A DNA stretch of 64,000 nucleotides from Nostoc sp. 'Peltigera membranacea cyanobiont' N6 (lineage in GTDB: Bacteria; Cyanobacteriota; Cyanobacteriia; Cyanobacteriales; Nostocaceae). Every line of letters begins with the position of its first letter. Positions within the stretch are counted from its first letter, which is position 1. The notes under the pieces are model-generated. The model made no database searches, was not told the DNA's origin, and was given only the letters and a program-made list of their open reading frames with translations. Positions 9,317-18,265 of the stretch are shown in pieces. The stretch lies in NCBI RefSeq assembly GCF_002949735.1, contig NZ_CP026681.1, positions 5,176,001 to 5,240,000 on the forward strand, written 5' to 3'. A program made the translations under genes and the position numbers.

Positions 9317-9417
9317 ATTTAATTTTCTAAACCCGTGTACTCCAAACTAGAGAAAGGCTTTGAATCTTACTCCCCAACGCAACCCTAGTTAAGGAAGTAC
9401 TTGGTCGTTAGGATTCT

Positions 9418-9807
9418 CTATTTACCTGTTACCTTTTCAATAACTTCTTTTGCTTTCTCACCAAAACTTTCTGGAGGATTTTGTTCTTTCTCAGCCTTCA
9501 AATTCCTTTCGTAAGTCTTCTCTATAGTATTAAGATTTTTTGAATCTTTTATTGCTTGCTCATAAGCTTCTTGTCTTTCTTCTTCTTGAACGGCAACACC
9601 TGGGTCAAATTCGTTAGCGCGATTAATTTTTTCTTCAGAATTTGGTTTATGCTCTGGGGGGATTAGCTTTAATTCTTCAAGAGTAGTTGCATAACTAGCT
9701 TGCTGAACGAAAATAAATGAACCTGACAAGCTGATGGAAACCATCAAGCAAACAACTAAAAAGCTTGAACGTAACGCTTGTTTTAAAGTTAATAGAATTT
9801 TTTGCAT
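9418..9807 (-). CDS. Small exported protein, charged and low complexity
   Basis: A 129-residue protein with a clear signal peptide: a basic start (MQKILLTLKQALR), a hydrophobic core of about 20 residues and a cleavage site after ASYA near residue 40. The mature part is rich in Glu and Lys and looks helical or coiled, without recognisable domains. A strong AGGAGGG ribosome-binding site precedes the ATG. Likely periplasmic or thylakoid-lumenal. Convergent with the antiporter. Function unknown. Confidence 0.65.
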   Translation of the reverse strand: MQKILLTLKQALRSSFLVVCLMVSISLSGSFIFVQQASYATTLEELKLIPPEHKPNSEEKINRANEFDPGVAVQEEERQEAYEQAIKDSKNLNTIEKTYERNLKAEKEQNPPESFGEKAKEVIEKVTGK

Positions 9808-10069
9808 GGAAAAACCCTCCTAGTTTTCTCTTATAAGCCTTGGTCATGTATAAATACATTCAAAATTTAAGGCTCACAGGCATCCTAAGTGTTTAGGTAC
9901 AGTTCTTCCTTCTACCGCAAGGTATATTAATTTTTACCTATAGTTCAGTTAATTCCATCTTAACCTTTTAGGCTCTAGTCTAATAGTCAAATTATTGTGC
10001 TTACCCATAGACAAAGCTGCTCATCTTGCCCACCCCACAAGATTGGGTAATTTATTTGTTAGAAATCTC
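9808..10069. other. Intergenic region
   Basis: 262 bp holding the promoter of the small exported protein and the 3' region of the next gene on the same strand. No gene or clear hairpin seen. Confidence 0.4.
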
Positions 10070-11176
10070 TTATAACCAACTATAAGTAATGTTAATTCTT
10101 CGGCTTTGGATAACTTCTTCAAATAAATTTGTTGGGAGTGCTTCTTCCACAGGAAAAACACCTGGTTTATTGAGCTTACCTTCTAGTAATAATTGGGCAA
10201 TACTACCTGTGCCACAACCGGAAGCGATCGCTGTATTTTCATGCACTACAGTTGAACAATAAACGGCAGTTTCACCATTTTTTTGTCCTGTAACTTCTGA
10301 ACGAACTGCTACCCCAATTCCACTAAAGTTATTAGTGACATCTGTCATTGAATGGCTAACATGAGATAGAAATTCAATCATGTAACGACGCTGCATTAAC
10401 CATTTAGGAAAAACGTGTGCTGCAATCCAAGTTAGGTGATTGTAAAAATCTGGAATAGAGCCAAACTTAGTAATTACAGTTTTTACTGATGGGAAAGCTT
10501 TGGGGAGTGTAAAGGTTTCTGGCATATCAAACCAGTAAACTCCACTGCGTTGATATGGAGGTGGAAACTCAACTATTTCTCTTTCACTATAAGGCTTAAT
10601 TATTTCCCATTTTCCATCTATCCAAGCTTCAAAAGGATACTGCAACCCCAGAAAAGTTGTCCGCATCACTGTAATGCCAGCACCACCAGAACCAGAAACC
10701 AAATAACTTAAATGGATCTTTTCTGCTTTATCAAATTGTTCAACACCTTGACGTACCATGCTATTAGAAATACCAGGAAAAATCCCAGTATTAATAATTG
10801 CTGTCACACCAGCAGCAGCAGCTTGTTCGTGATAATTGAGAGCTTTACTAGTATAAGAACGATGGTCGCTGACATCTACATAATTAACGCCTTGAGAAAT
10901 ACAGGTTTCGAGAACATTAGTATCTCGATAGTGAAATGGCCCAGCACAATGGATGACTAAGTTAGAGTTTGCGATCGCATCTCGCAATTTGTCAACTTCT
11001 GCCAAGTCCAATACCAAAAACTGCACTTGTCCGCCTGAAGACAAGCTGACAGCCTTGCCAAATTCCGCAGAACGTCCAGTAATCGTAATTTGAGCTTGCG
11101 TATGGGTAGCTAGATCCTGAGCAACACTGCTACCAATCCGCCCTCGTCCACCAAGAATTAAAACGTTATCTGTCAT
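10070..11176 (-). CDS. Saccharopine-dehydrogenase-like NAD(P)-binding oxidoreductase
   Basis: A 368-residue protein with an N-terminal Rossmann fold, LILGGRGRIGSSVAQDLA (GxGxxG, residues about 6-23), followed by LVIHCAGPF and GVNYVDVSDHRSYT, both typical of the saccharopine dehydrogenase NADP-binding domain used by many reductases besides lysine enzymes. The C-terminal half (SGSGGAGITVMRTTFLGL onwards) fits the catalytic domain of the same superfamily. True saccharopine dehydrogenase is unlikely in a cyanobacterium, so the substrate is open. Its 5' end is followed by an inverted repeat at 11279-11330; the next gene on the strand is crtD, about 180 bp upstream. Confidence 0.75.
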   Translation of the reverse strand: MTDNVLILGGRGRIGSSVAQDLATHTQAQITITGRSAEFGKAVSLSSGGQVQFLVLDLAEVDKLRDAIANSNLVIHCAGPFHYRDTNVLETCISQGVNYVDVSDHRSYTSKALNYHEQAAAAGVTAIINTGIFPGISNSMVRQGVEQFDKAEKIHLSYLVSGSGGAGITVMRTTFLGLQYPFEAWIDGKWEIIKPYSEREIVEFPPPYQRSGVYWFDMPETFTLPKAFPSVKTVITKFGSIPDFYNHLTWIAAHVFPKWLMQRRYMIEFLSHVSHSMTDVTNNFSGIGVAVRSEVTGQKNGETAVYCSTVVHENTAIASGCGTGSIAQLLLEGKLNKPGVFPVEEALPTNLFEEVIQSRRINITYSWL

Positions 11177-11278
11177 TACTCCAGATTGGCAACACTAACC
11201 TTATTTCATCAGTTTTGTGTCCTGTTTGCCATCGGTTACAAGTATGACTTATACATTTCCCAAAATTTCTGCAAGTTC

Positions 11279-11330
11279 GTAGTAAGGACTTTAGTCCTTA
11301 TTTTCTCAGCACTAAAGTGCTTACTACAAA
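11279..11330. repeat. Inverted-repeat element (GTAGTAAGGACTTTAGTCC type)
   Basis: GTAGTAAGGACTTTAGTCC on the left and CACTAAAGTGCTTACTAC on the right form two nested hairpins. A similar element lies at 40038-40112. Position between two same-strand genes suggests it ends the crtD transcript or is a dispersed element. Confidence 0.65.
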
Positions 11331-11355
11331 CCGTCAAAAGTAACTTGACAAAGTA

Positions 11356-12870
11356 CTACATTTGCGAGTCAATTTGCCTGACTACCGTTAGCGCCGAATA
11401 ACTCACTCCAGCCGTACCTTCGCCGGGATGGGTGGAATCACCAACCAACCACAAATGCTGAATTGGTGTCCGATTGGCGAACCCAAAGGGGCCAAAGGTG
11501 GGAATTCGTTGACCAATACCGCCAACTATACCGCGATCGCGGGCTGTGAAATGAGCAAAGGTGCGCGGTGTTGCGGCTTCTTGATAAATAATCGTTTCTG
11601 GTTTGAGATAGAAATATTGGGCAAGACGTGCGATCGCTTCTTGGGTAAACTTTTCTTTTAGTCCTTCATAATCTTCAGTTTCCCACCACTGTGCAGGATC
11701 GACAAATGAAGAAGCAATAATTGTCGCTTTCCCCTCCGGTGCGCGTCCATCTCCAGGATGACTAACGGAAACAAATAGAGAATTATTTTCGCCAATTGGG
11801 CCATCAGCATCATACAGAAATTGCAGGTGGGGAGGACATTCAGCCGGAATCGCGCTAGCATCTACACCTAAATACACCACAAACGCACCCGATGCTTGGG
11901 GTAGTTTTTGCACCCGGTTTTTATATCCAGATGGCGCTTGTTCTCCCAATAACTGCACCAAGTTTTGCACGGTGACGTTGCTAACTATATGGTTGGCGGC
12001 TTCTGTCCAGACTTCGCCAGTTTTCTGATTTTTAATTACAACAGCAGTAGCTTTGCCGTTTTCTACTTTGATTTTTTCTACAGTGTGGCGCATCAACAAC
12101 TTGCCGCCATCTCTTTCTAAAGATTGTACCAAGCGATCGCTTAATACTTGCATACTTCCCTGGAGGTGAAACAATCCTTGGGGAAGTTGGGATACACTCA
12201 ACGCTGTGGCGGCATAAAGTAATGCTGTATTCTCTGCATCCACCTGGGAGTATAGCTTTAGTTGCAAATCTAAAAAAGTTCTCAATCGCTGGTCATTTCC
12301 CAGTCCACATAACCGTAAAGCATCTCCCACCGTAAACAAAGTGAAGGGTACGGTAATGAATGTACTGGGACGCAACGCTTGCGCTAGTTGCCACAAATCC
12401 CATAAATTACGCGGTGGTAGCACCGGATCGCGTCCTTGAAATTCCCAACTCGCATTAAATAAAGTTGCCATCAATTGCCAAAACGGTTCGCTACCAGGAA
12501 ACTGTTTTTGTCGTTCCTCTTGCCATTTCTCTTGGTCGCGCCAAACGTTAATCGGAGTGGTTTCTCCAGGTAAATATACTGCACAAGCAGGATCGCAAGG
12601 CGTTGCTTGTGGTAAATCTATTTCTAATTCTGAGAAAATGCGGTGGTGAATTCCCCCTGGTTCTAACCCCGCCACCTGAGTTGCTCCCACATCAAAGGTA
12701 AATCCCTGGCGTTTAAACGTCGAAGCACAACCTCCCGGTACGAGAGCTTGATCTAAAATTAAGACGCTGTAACCTCTATGAGCTAATAATGCTCCGGCAG
12801 TCAGTCCACCTATGCCGGCACCGATAACGACAACACGAGAGTTACTTTTGTCAAGAGGTATGCTGGACAT
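11356..12870 (-). CDS. crtD: Carotenoid C-3',4' desaturase CrtD-like FAD protein
   Basis: A 504-residue phytoene-desaturase-family flavoprotein. The FAD-binding motif VVIGAGIGGLTAGALLAHRG is at residues about 14-33, PGGCASTFKRQGFTFDVGAT is the family's second signature, and the C-terminal FAD motif is HLWLVGDSTHPGEGTAGVSYS. It belongs to the CrtI/CrtISO/CrtD clan; overall sequence and length match cyanobacterial CrtD, which introduces the 3',4' double bond in myxol glycoside (myxoxanthophyll) synthesis in membranes. CrtH (carotene isomerase) is the main alternative; I favour CrtD from remembered sequence. No other carotenoid synthesis gene is adjacent. Confidence 0.72.
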   Translation of the reverse strand: MSSIPLDKSNSRVVVIGAGIGGLTAGALLAHRGYSVLILDQALVPGGCASTFKRQGFTFDVGATQVAGLEPGGIHHRIFSELEIDLPQATPCDPACAVYLPGETTPINVWRDQEKWQEERQKQFPGSEPFWQLMATLFNASWEFQGRDPVLPPRNLWDLWQLAQALRPSTFITVPFTLFTVGDALRLCGLGNDQRLRTFLDLQLKLYSQVDAENTALLYAATALSVSQLPQGLFHLQGSMQVLSDRLVQSLERDGGKLLMRHTVEKIKVENGKATAVVIKNQKTGEVWTEAANHIVSNVTVQNLVQLLGEQAPSGYKNRVQKLPQASGAFVVYLGVDASAIPAECPPHLQFLYDADGPIGENNSLFVSVSHPGDGRAPEGKATIIASSFVDPAQWWETEDYEGLKEKFTQEAIARLAQYFYLKPETIIYQEAATPRTFAHFTARDRGIVGGIGQRIPTFGPFGFANRTPIQHLWLVGDSTHPGEGTAGVSYSALTVVRQIDSQM

Positions 12871-12928
12871 TGGTTAGTTTGTTTAAGATTCTTAATATTT
12901 TTATTTATAATTTTACCTTATTCTTAAA

Positions 12929-12957
12929 GCGTAGGCGTAGCCCGCCGCAGGCATCGC
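12929..12957. repeat. Small dispersed repeat, intergenic copy
   Basis: GCGTAGGCGTAGCCCGCCGC then AGGCATCGC, the consensus form of the 29-bp element, between crtD and the pentapeptide-repeat gene. Confidence 0.75.
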
Positions 12958-12971
12958 AGATAAAAGGGCGG

Positions 12972-13553
12972 TTAAAAACCGTGTCTACACAAGCCAAACC
13001 TACCTGCGCTTGTGTACACACAAGTCGGAAGAAACTTCAGCCACCAAAGATTTGCGATGCGTTCGTTACGCTGGTGTGACAAAGCTAAACCACCGCTAAG
13101 ATTGTTACCCCTAGAACCTGCAATAGTACTAATAGTAGCGGTGACAACAGAACTAGCGATCGCACTAACAAAAATTGAGATGTTTAGAGATGTATTTAAT
13201 CCTTTATTAATAGTAAGAAAAAAGAAAAATATAAGCACTACTAAGGTAGCAGTAGCAGACATTATTTGATAAAGCTGACTACTAGGGGTAATCAAGTAAT
13301 TTAGTGCGTATATAACGTACTCTGAGGCAAATCCTGATAATGCTGATAATAAGAGTAATATTATGAGCAATCCAATTGTCCAATGTCGCTGTAGTCCAGC
13401 CTTAGCACCTGTGAAATCAGCATCTTTGAGGATAGCGTTAGTAAAATCTGCTCCTCTAATATCCTTACCGCGAAAGTTTGCCCCTGTCAGGTTTTGACCT
13501 TTAAAAGAGCGACCTCGGAGATTTTGACCGGAGTAGTCTGGCGGCATAATCAC
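12972..13553 (-). CDS. Pentapeptide-repeat membrane protein, C-terminus apparently altered by repeats
   Basis: A 193-residue protein. Residues about 8-50 are pentapeptide repeats (A/G-x-[LF]-x-G pattern: NLRGRSFKGQNLTGANFRG, DIRGADFTNAILKDADFTG). Three or four hydrophobic segments follow (residues about 58-150). This arrangement is common in cyanobacterial pentapeptide proteins, which often have more pentapeptides after the membrane part; here GSRGNNLSGGLA begins like such a block, but the last 35 residues are encoded by repeat-like DNA (GCGATGCGTTCGTTACGC at 13054 and a GTGTCTACACAAG stretch). I infer the original C-terminus was lost. Function unknown. Confidence 0.6.
   Translation of the reverse strand: MIMPPDYSGQNLRGRSFKGQNLTGANFRGKDIRGADFTNAILKDADFTGAKAGLQRHWTIGLLIILLLLSALSGFASEYVIYALNYLITPSSQLYQIMSATATLVVLIFFFFLTINKGLNTSLNISIFVSAIASSVVTATISTIAGSRGNNLSGGLALSHQRNERIANLWWLKFLPTCVYTSAGRFGLCRHGF
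13054..13080. repeat. Repeat-like segment at the 3' end of the pentapeptide gene
   Basis: GCGATGCGTTCGTTACGCTG then GTGTGAC, resembling Nostoc dispersed repeats rather than protein-coding DNA. It encodes the start of the unusual C-terminal tail of the pentapeptide protein. Confidence 0.5.
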
Positions 13554-13730
13554 TAATTCGTAATTCGTAGTTAAGAAAGTCAGATTAAATCTGGGTTTGC
13601 GGGTTTGAATCTGGTGACGGATTTTAGATAATTGGTGTTACTGAGAGTTTATACAACTTTGCTGTGTAATATTCCCGATTTGGTGAAATTTTCATCAATA
13701 TTACTCATAAGGAGTCCACATACTTAAAAC

Positions 13731-13914
13731 TAGGACTTACGCACTGTACAAATTAATCATGGTATGCATTTACCTGTTAGAGGTCTTTTCAGACTTTGAT
13801 TAATCATTCTTTGATACCTGCACATGTAGGGGTTTAGCAATGCTAAACCCCTACGACAAATCTGGTTTTTTCTGTGATACATATTTGGTATTTCCTGTCA
13901 ATGCGTAAGTCCTA
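13731..13914. mobile_element. 184-bp MITE with TAGGACTTACGCA terminal inverted repeats
   Basis: The ends are TAGGACTTACGCA (13731-13743) and its exact complement TGCGTAAGTCCTA (13902-13914), and similarity continues a few bases further inward. Inside is a nearly perfect palindrome (GTAGGGGTTTAGCA, one base, TGCTAAACCCCTAC; 13826-13854). No coding capacity. A TA dinucleotide at both outer ends would fit TA target duplication. A second, 56-bp copy with the same ends lies at 59049-59104. Confidence 0.8.
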
Positions 13915-13993
13915 AAAACTTTCATATTGCATTCCAGGAACTTGCAGTATGTGCAACGTTATTGCAACTATAGCGGTCTATCTCATAACGGAA

Positions 13994-14077
13994 GCAACTT
14001 CAGAACTTATGGGAGCAGCTTCACAACTTATGGGAGCAGCTTCACAACTTATGGGAGCAACTTCAGAACTTACGGGA
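13994..14077. repeat. Four tandem copies of a 21-bp unit
   Basis: Units start GCAACTTCAGAACTTATGGG or GCAGCTTCACAACTTATGGG; copies 2 and 3 are identical and copies 1 and 4 vary at three or four positions. An overlapping 65-codon ORF would be A-S-x-L-M-G-A repeats. With no ribosome-binding site I regard this as noncoding. Confidence 0.75.
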
Positions 14078-14237
14078 GCGGTCTACCTTACAATATTACT
14101 CACTAAGATTTTCACTTTTGTGTTACTTCCTGCCCATATCAGCTAAAGTGACTTGATTAGCATAAATTTTTCTTTTAGCGATCGCACCTACTCAACTACT
14201 CTAAAATTAGATTACCTCACCAAACAACAACCTCAAG

Positions 14238-14453
14238 ATGACCAGAGAATTTAACGTCATTATAGAACGCGACTCTGAGGGTTATTTTGTTGCATCCGTG
14301 CCTAGTCTAGCGGGATGTCACACCCAAGCTAAATCTCTAGACGAACTGATAGAGCGGATTAAAGAAGCTATTGAACTTTGTTTAGAGGTTGAACAAGAAA
14401 ACGCCGAAGCATTAGAGTTTATCGGTGTGCAAAGGGTTTCTGTTCAATTATGA
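14238..14453 (+). CDS. hicB: HicB-family antitoxin
   Basis: A 71-residue protein with the HicB partial RNase H-like fold: FNVIIERDSEGYFVASVPSLAGCHTQAKSLDE is spread over residues 5-37, with the typical D-x-x-G-Y-F and P-x-L-x-G-C-x-x-x-G/A-x-T/S pattern. It lacks a long C-terminal DNA-binding domain, so it is the short single-domain type. It overlaps the toxin gene by 4 bp (ATGA), which indicates translational coupling. As antitoxin it would bind and mask HicA and may autoregulate the operon. Confidence 0.88.
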   Translation: MTREFNVIIERDSEGYFVASVPSLAGCHTQAKSLDELIERIKEAIELCLEVEQENAEALEFIGVQRVSVQL

Positions 14454-14674
14454 GTAAACTACCGAGTTTGACTGGGCGAGAAGTAATAACAGCGTTAAAA
14501 AAAGCAGGTTTTGAGGTAGCAAGAATCCGAGGGAGTCACCATTTTTTGATACACAGTGATGGTCGTCGAAGCGTTGTTCCAGCGCATTCTGGTGAAACAA
14601 TTGGTTCTGGTTTGTTAGCGCAGATACTCCGTGACTGTGAGATCGCCCGTGATGAATTCCGGGAACTCTTGTAA
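14450..14674 (+). CDS. hicA: HicA-family mRNA interferase toxin
   Basis: A 74-residue double-stranded-RNA-binding-fold toxin. The core is LTGREVITALKKAGFEVARI, then RGSHHFLIH with the catalytic His of the G-S-H-H motif at about residue 30, then the family's VVPAHSGETIGSGLLAQILRD. It cleaves mRNA in the ribosome-free state and is neutralised by the HicB partner encoded just upstream. Here the antitoxin comes first, whereas many hic loci have hicA first. Confidence 0.9.
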   Translation: MSKLPSLTGREVITALKKAGFEVARIRGSHHFLIHSDGRRSVVPAHSGETIGSGLLAQILRDCEIARDEFRELL

Positions 14675-14841
14675 AAATAGGTAAAACTTACCCTTCCTGT
14701 CTCATAGACTCCTCTATATATAGTGTGAGATTATTCAATTTTTTCTTTAACCAGAACTACTACAATTACTATTGATGCTAGATAATGGGAAGGCTTTGAC
14801 ATTTTCTTCCCAATCTAGCCCGGAAACAATAACTAAGACTT

Positions 14842-16629
14842 ATGCGAACTCATTATTGCGGCGAACTCCGAAAAGAACATATTGGAGAAACTGTTACCTT
14901 TTACGGATGGGTAGACCGTCGCCGCGATCACGGTGGTGTGATATTTTTAGATTTACGCGATCGCTCTGGAATTGTCCAAATCGTCAGCGATCCGCAACGC
15001 ACCCCAGATTCTTACGAACAGGCGAACGCCCTGCGAAATGAATATGTTGTCGAAATCACAGGTAGGGTAACGCACCGTCCCGAAGAATCCCTCAATCCCC
15101 GCATCCCCACAGGCGAGGTAGAAATCTACGCCGATAAAATTCAACTCCTCAATGCTGTCCGCAAACAGTTACCTTTCCAAGTTTCCGTAGCTGATACTGA
15201 GACAGTGCGCGAAGATTTGCGGCTGAAATATCGTTATTTGGATTTGCGACGCGATCGCATGGCGCAAAATTTGCAACTGCGTCATAAAATTGTTAAAGCT
15301 ATGCGGCGTTATCTGGAAGATTTGGAAGGTTTTATCGAAGTCGAAACCCCAATACTTACCCGTTCTACTCCAGAAGGGGCGCGGGATTATGTTCTACCCA
15401 GTCGCGTCAATCCTGGTGAGTGGTATGCTTTGCCGCAATCACCCCAGCTATTTAAACAATTGCTCATGGTATCCGGTTTAGACAGATATTATCAGATTGC
15501 TCGTTGCTTTCGGGATGAAGATTTACGCGCCGACAGACAACCGGAATTTACCCAGTTGGACATGGAAATGAGTTTCATGTCTCAAGAAGAAATTATCGAA
15601 CTAAACGAAAACTTAGTTTGCCATATCTTCAAAACAGTTAAAGGCATTGAGTTACAGCGTCCTTTTCCCCGCCTCACTTACGCTGAAGGGATGGAACGCT
15701 ACGGGAGTGATAAACCAGATACCCGCTATGATTTAGAATTAGTTGATGTCTCAGATATTGTCAAAGATTCTAGTTTCAAAGTTTTTCGGGACACTGTTAC
15801 TAATGGTGGTATCGTCAAAATTCTACCGATTCCTAATGGTAACGATGTAATTTCTAACGTCCGCATTAAACCAGGTGGCGACTTATTTAAAGAAGCCAGC
15901 GAAGCCGGTGCTAGAGGTTTAGCTTATATCCGTGTCAGGGATGATGGCGAAATTGACACCATTGGGGCGATTAAAGACAACCTCAGCATTGAACAAAAAC
16001 AAGAAATTTTGCGGCGTACAGGTGCAAAAGCTGGACATTTGTTGTTGTTTGGGGCAGGGGAAGCTGCTACAGTTAATAAAACATTAGATAGATTACGGCA
16101 AGCGATCGCTAAAGAGTTTGATTTAATCGATCCAGAAAAAATCAACTTGCTGTGGATTACAGATTTCCCCATGTTCGAGTGGAATGCTGACGAAAAACGT
16201 TTAGAAGCACTCCACCACCCATTTACAGCACCCCATCCTGATGATTTGAGCGATTTAAAAACTGCACGCGCCCAAGCTTACGACTTGATACTCAACGGTG
16301 TAGAAGTTGGCGGCGGAAGTCTGCGGATTTATCAGCGAGAAATTCAACAGCAGGTGTTTGAAGCGATTGGTTTATCTCCTGAAGAAGCACAAAGTAAATT
16401 TGGCTTTCTCTTAGAAGCATTTGAATATGGTACACCGCCGCATGGTGGCATCGCCTACGGTTTAGATCGTTTGGTAATGTTGCTAGCTGGAGAAGAATCC
16501 ATTCGAGATGTCATTGCTTTTCCGAAGACACAACAAGCGCGTTGTTTGTTAACAGATGCACCTTCGAGTGTAGATGCAAAACAGTTGAAAGAATTGCACG
16601 TTGCTTCGACTTATAAACCAAAGCCTTAA
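14842..16629 (+). CDS. aspS: Aspartate-tRNA ligase (bacterial type)
   Basis: A 595-residue class II aminoacyl-tRNA synthetase that charges tRNA(Asp) in the cytoplasm. Order: OB-fold anticodon domain (residues about 1-105), catalytic core with motif 2 FRDEDLRADRQPEFTQLD and motif 3 GIAYGLDRLVMLL, and an inserted GAD domain (about 290-420) typical of bacterial AspRS. Length is normal. In the anticodon domain RDHGG carries His where E. coli has Leu; the same His occurs in non-discriminating enzymes that also charge tRNA(Asn), so this enzyme may do both, with GatCAB amidation. It is 167 bp after hicA; no shared operon is implied. Confidence 0.95.
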   Translation: MRTHYCGELRKEHIGETVTFYGWVDRRRDHGGVIFLDLRDRSGIVQIVSDPQRTPDSYEQANALRNEYVVEITGRVTHRPEESLNPRIPTGEVEIYADKIQLLNAVRKQLPFQVSVADTETVREDLRLKYRYLDLRRDRMAQNLQLRHKIVKAMRRYLEDLEGFIEVETPILTRSTPEGARDYVLPSRVNPGEWYALPQSPQLFKQLLMVSGLDRYYQIARCFRDEDLRADRQPEFTQLDMEMSFMSQEEIIELNENLVCHIFKTVKGIELQRPFPRLTYAEGMERYGSDKPDTRYDLELVDVSDIVKDSSFKVFRDTVTNGGIVKILPIPNGNDVISNVRIKPGGDLFKEASEAGARGLAYIRVRDDGEIDTIGAIKDNLSIEQKQEILRRTGAKAGHLLLFGAGEAATVNKTLDRLRQAIAKEFDLIDPEKINLLWITDFPMFEWNADEKRLEALHHPFTAPHPDDLSDLKTARAQAYDLILNGVEVGGGSLRIYQREIQQQVFEAIGLSPEEAQSKFGFLLEAFEYGTPPHGGIAYGLDRLVMLLAGEESIRDVIAFPKTQQARCLLTDAPSSVDAKQLKELHVASTYKPKP

Positions 16630-16682
16630 ACAAAGCGCAAGGGGAGTACAGAAAGTGAAAGTAAGCCTTTATAGGTCCGTTT

Positions 16683-16790
16683 CTCTCTAACTCTGAAGAA
16701 CCCCACCCCGCAAGCGAGGCTAATCTTTACCCCCTTAAAAAGGGGGTCGCCGCAGGCGGGGGGATCTTATCCGAACCGTATTGATTCAAA
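16683..16790. repeat. Dispersed inverted repeat (CCCCCTTAAAAAGGGGG type)
   Basis: CCCCCTTAAAAAGGGGG with GC-rich flanks (CGCCGCAGGCGGGGGGATC) in the convergent gap after aspS. The same kind of element is at 62044-62190. It could double as a bidirectional transcription end. Confidence 0.6.
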
Positions 16791-16803
16791 TCGGATTCCT
16801 ATA

Positions 16804-18210
16804 TTAGTTAAATATACTATGTACTGAAAAAACACCTTTTTTGGGAATGCTGCTGAGAAAGCGTTCTCGAATTGAGTCTAATTTATAGTCACAAATTAAA
16901 CTTAATATACCCAGTAAAACTGGTATGATAACTATGTTTGTAGGTAGATTAATTCCGATTAGCAACAATGCTATAATTGTCAATACAAGCGTAAAATTTT
17001 GACAAAAGTTTTTGGCTTTATTTATCAAAACTAAAGATTGCCGACAACTAGGGCAATGCTTTGTATGTCTGTGCCAGATATCGTATAATTCTTCATCACT
17101 TAATTCTTGAAAAGGTGATTCTGCTACTCCCTGCCATTCAGGTTTACCACCGCCAAACTCATCTAACCATTTGCGAAAAGTAACGATGCCAACGTCAGCT
17201 ATTGAAGGCATAAAATATGACTTTTGCCAAGTTTTATCGATCGCAGATTCGTTAACAGCTTGGGAGTGCATCATTGATAAATCTTGGTTACTCAACTTAT
17301 AACTAGATGAATGTTTTAACCCAGTTTGTAAATATTTTGGCAGAAGCTCAAACCAGAAATTGCGTTTTTGTGGAAGGCTATCAGCAATGAACTTACCAAT
17401 TTGCTTACATGAACCTGATTTTGTGGGCACAAAATATAACTGAAATAAAGCAGATTTACCGTTAGAATATTTGTAGATTGTTGTATTAGAACAAGGTGGA
17501 CTGAACTTCCGAGTCGCATCCATCTCTTTGTTAAAAATATTGTAACCAGAATGCTTTAAAGTAAAACCATCTTCAGCAGATATTTCTCCCAATACTTCAA
17601 AATGTTCTATGGGGATAGCTCGTTCCGGTGAAAATCCAGCAATTCCTTCATGCAAAAATTGGGCATGAGAAGGGTCAAAACTACTTTCAACAGAAACAGT
17701 GTAACCAACAGGAACTTCTGACATAAACCAATCGGTCAACGAGCTATCAAGTTGAGATTCTGGCATCAGGGCAGGTTGCTTGGAAGTGCTATCTTCAAAA
17801 GCAGTAGGACTATTATCTGCCCAGATCCATAGTAATTCTTGTAGTACTTGAGTCGGGTATGTTGTTACTTGCGATCGCTCGCTATTACAAGCAGCTTTTA
17901 AAGCCTTTTCATCACTCAGCATGGGAATATTTGTACATTTTCCTGCCCCATCAAAACACCAACCATGATGACGACACATTAGGTTTCCATTTTCATTGAT
18001 ACTTCCTAAAGATAACTGCGCCAATTTATGGGGACAAGTATCATCCATCACTACCAAATTTTGATGTTTGTCTCTCCAAATTACCAGCTTTTTTCCAAGC
18101 AAAGTAATGGGGGTTGGATGAGAGGGTTCCAGATAGCTGATGGGAGTTATTGGATACCACTGTTTAGTCCAGGAGAAGTTATTTACCATCAAATTCGCTA
18201 ATGTATTCAA
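16804..18210 (-). CDS. PaO/Tic55-type Rieske non-haem iron oxygenase
   Basis: A 468-residue membrane-associated oxygenase. The Rieske [2Fe-2S] ligands are C59/H61 in CPHKLAQLSLG and C79/H82 in CRHHGWCFDG. The mononuclear iron site is FDPSHAQFLHEG (D180, H183, H188). The C-terminal CPSC pair (HTKHCPSCRQ) and two hydrophobic segments after it are hallmarks of the pheophorbide a oxygenase / ACD1 / Tic55 / CAO-like family. Cyanobacterial members are widespread, and their substrates (tetrapyrrole or other lipophilic compounds) are mostly not settled. It is convergent with aspS and 55 bp upstream lies pirin on the same strand. Confidence 0.85.
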   Translation of the reverse strand: MNTLANLMVNNFSWTKQWYPITPISYLEPSHPTPITLLGKKLVIWRDKHQNLVVMDDTCPHKLAQLSLGSINENGNLMCRHHGWCFDGAGKCTNIPMLSDEKALKAACNSERSQVTTYPTQVLQELLWIWADNSPTAFEDSTSKQPALMPESQLDSSLTDWFMSEVPVGYTVSVESSFDPSHAQFLHEGIAGFSPERAIPIEHFEVLGEISAEDGFTLKHSGYNIFNKEMDATRKFSPPCSNTTIYKYSNGKSALFQLYFVPTKSGSCKQIGKFIADSLPQKRNFWFELLPKYLQTGLKHSSSYKLSNQDLSMMHSQAVNESAIDKTWQKSYFMPSIADVGIVTFRKWLDEFGGGKPEWQGVAESPFQELSDEELYDIWHRHTKHCPSCRQSLVLINKAKNFCQNFTLVLTIIALLLIGINLPTNIVIIPVLLGILSLICDYKLDSIRERFLSSIPKKGVFSVHSIFN

Positions 18211-18265
18211 CTTTTTTAATTAGGATTGCGATCGCCTACTTCCACCCCCAACACCATGACTGATA

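Noticed and set aside
13949..14146. 65-codon ORF with A-S-x-L-M-G repeats
   Set aside because: Explained by the 21-bp tandem repeat and lacking a ribosome-binding site.
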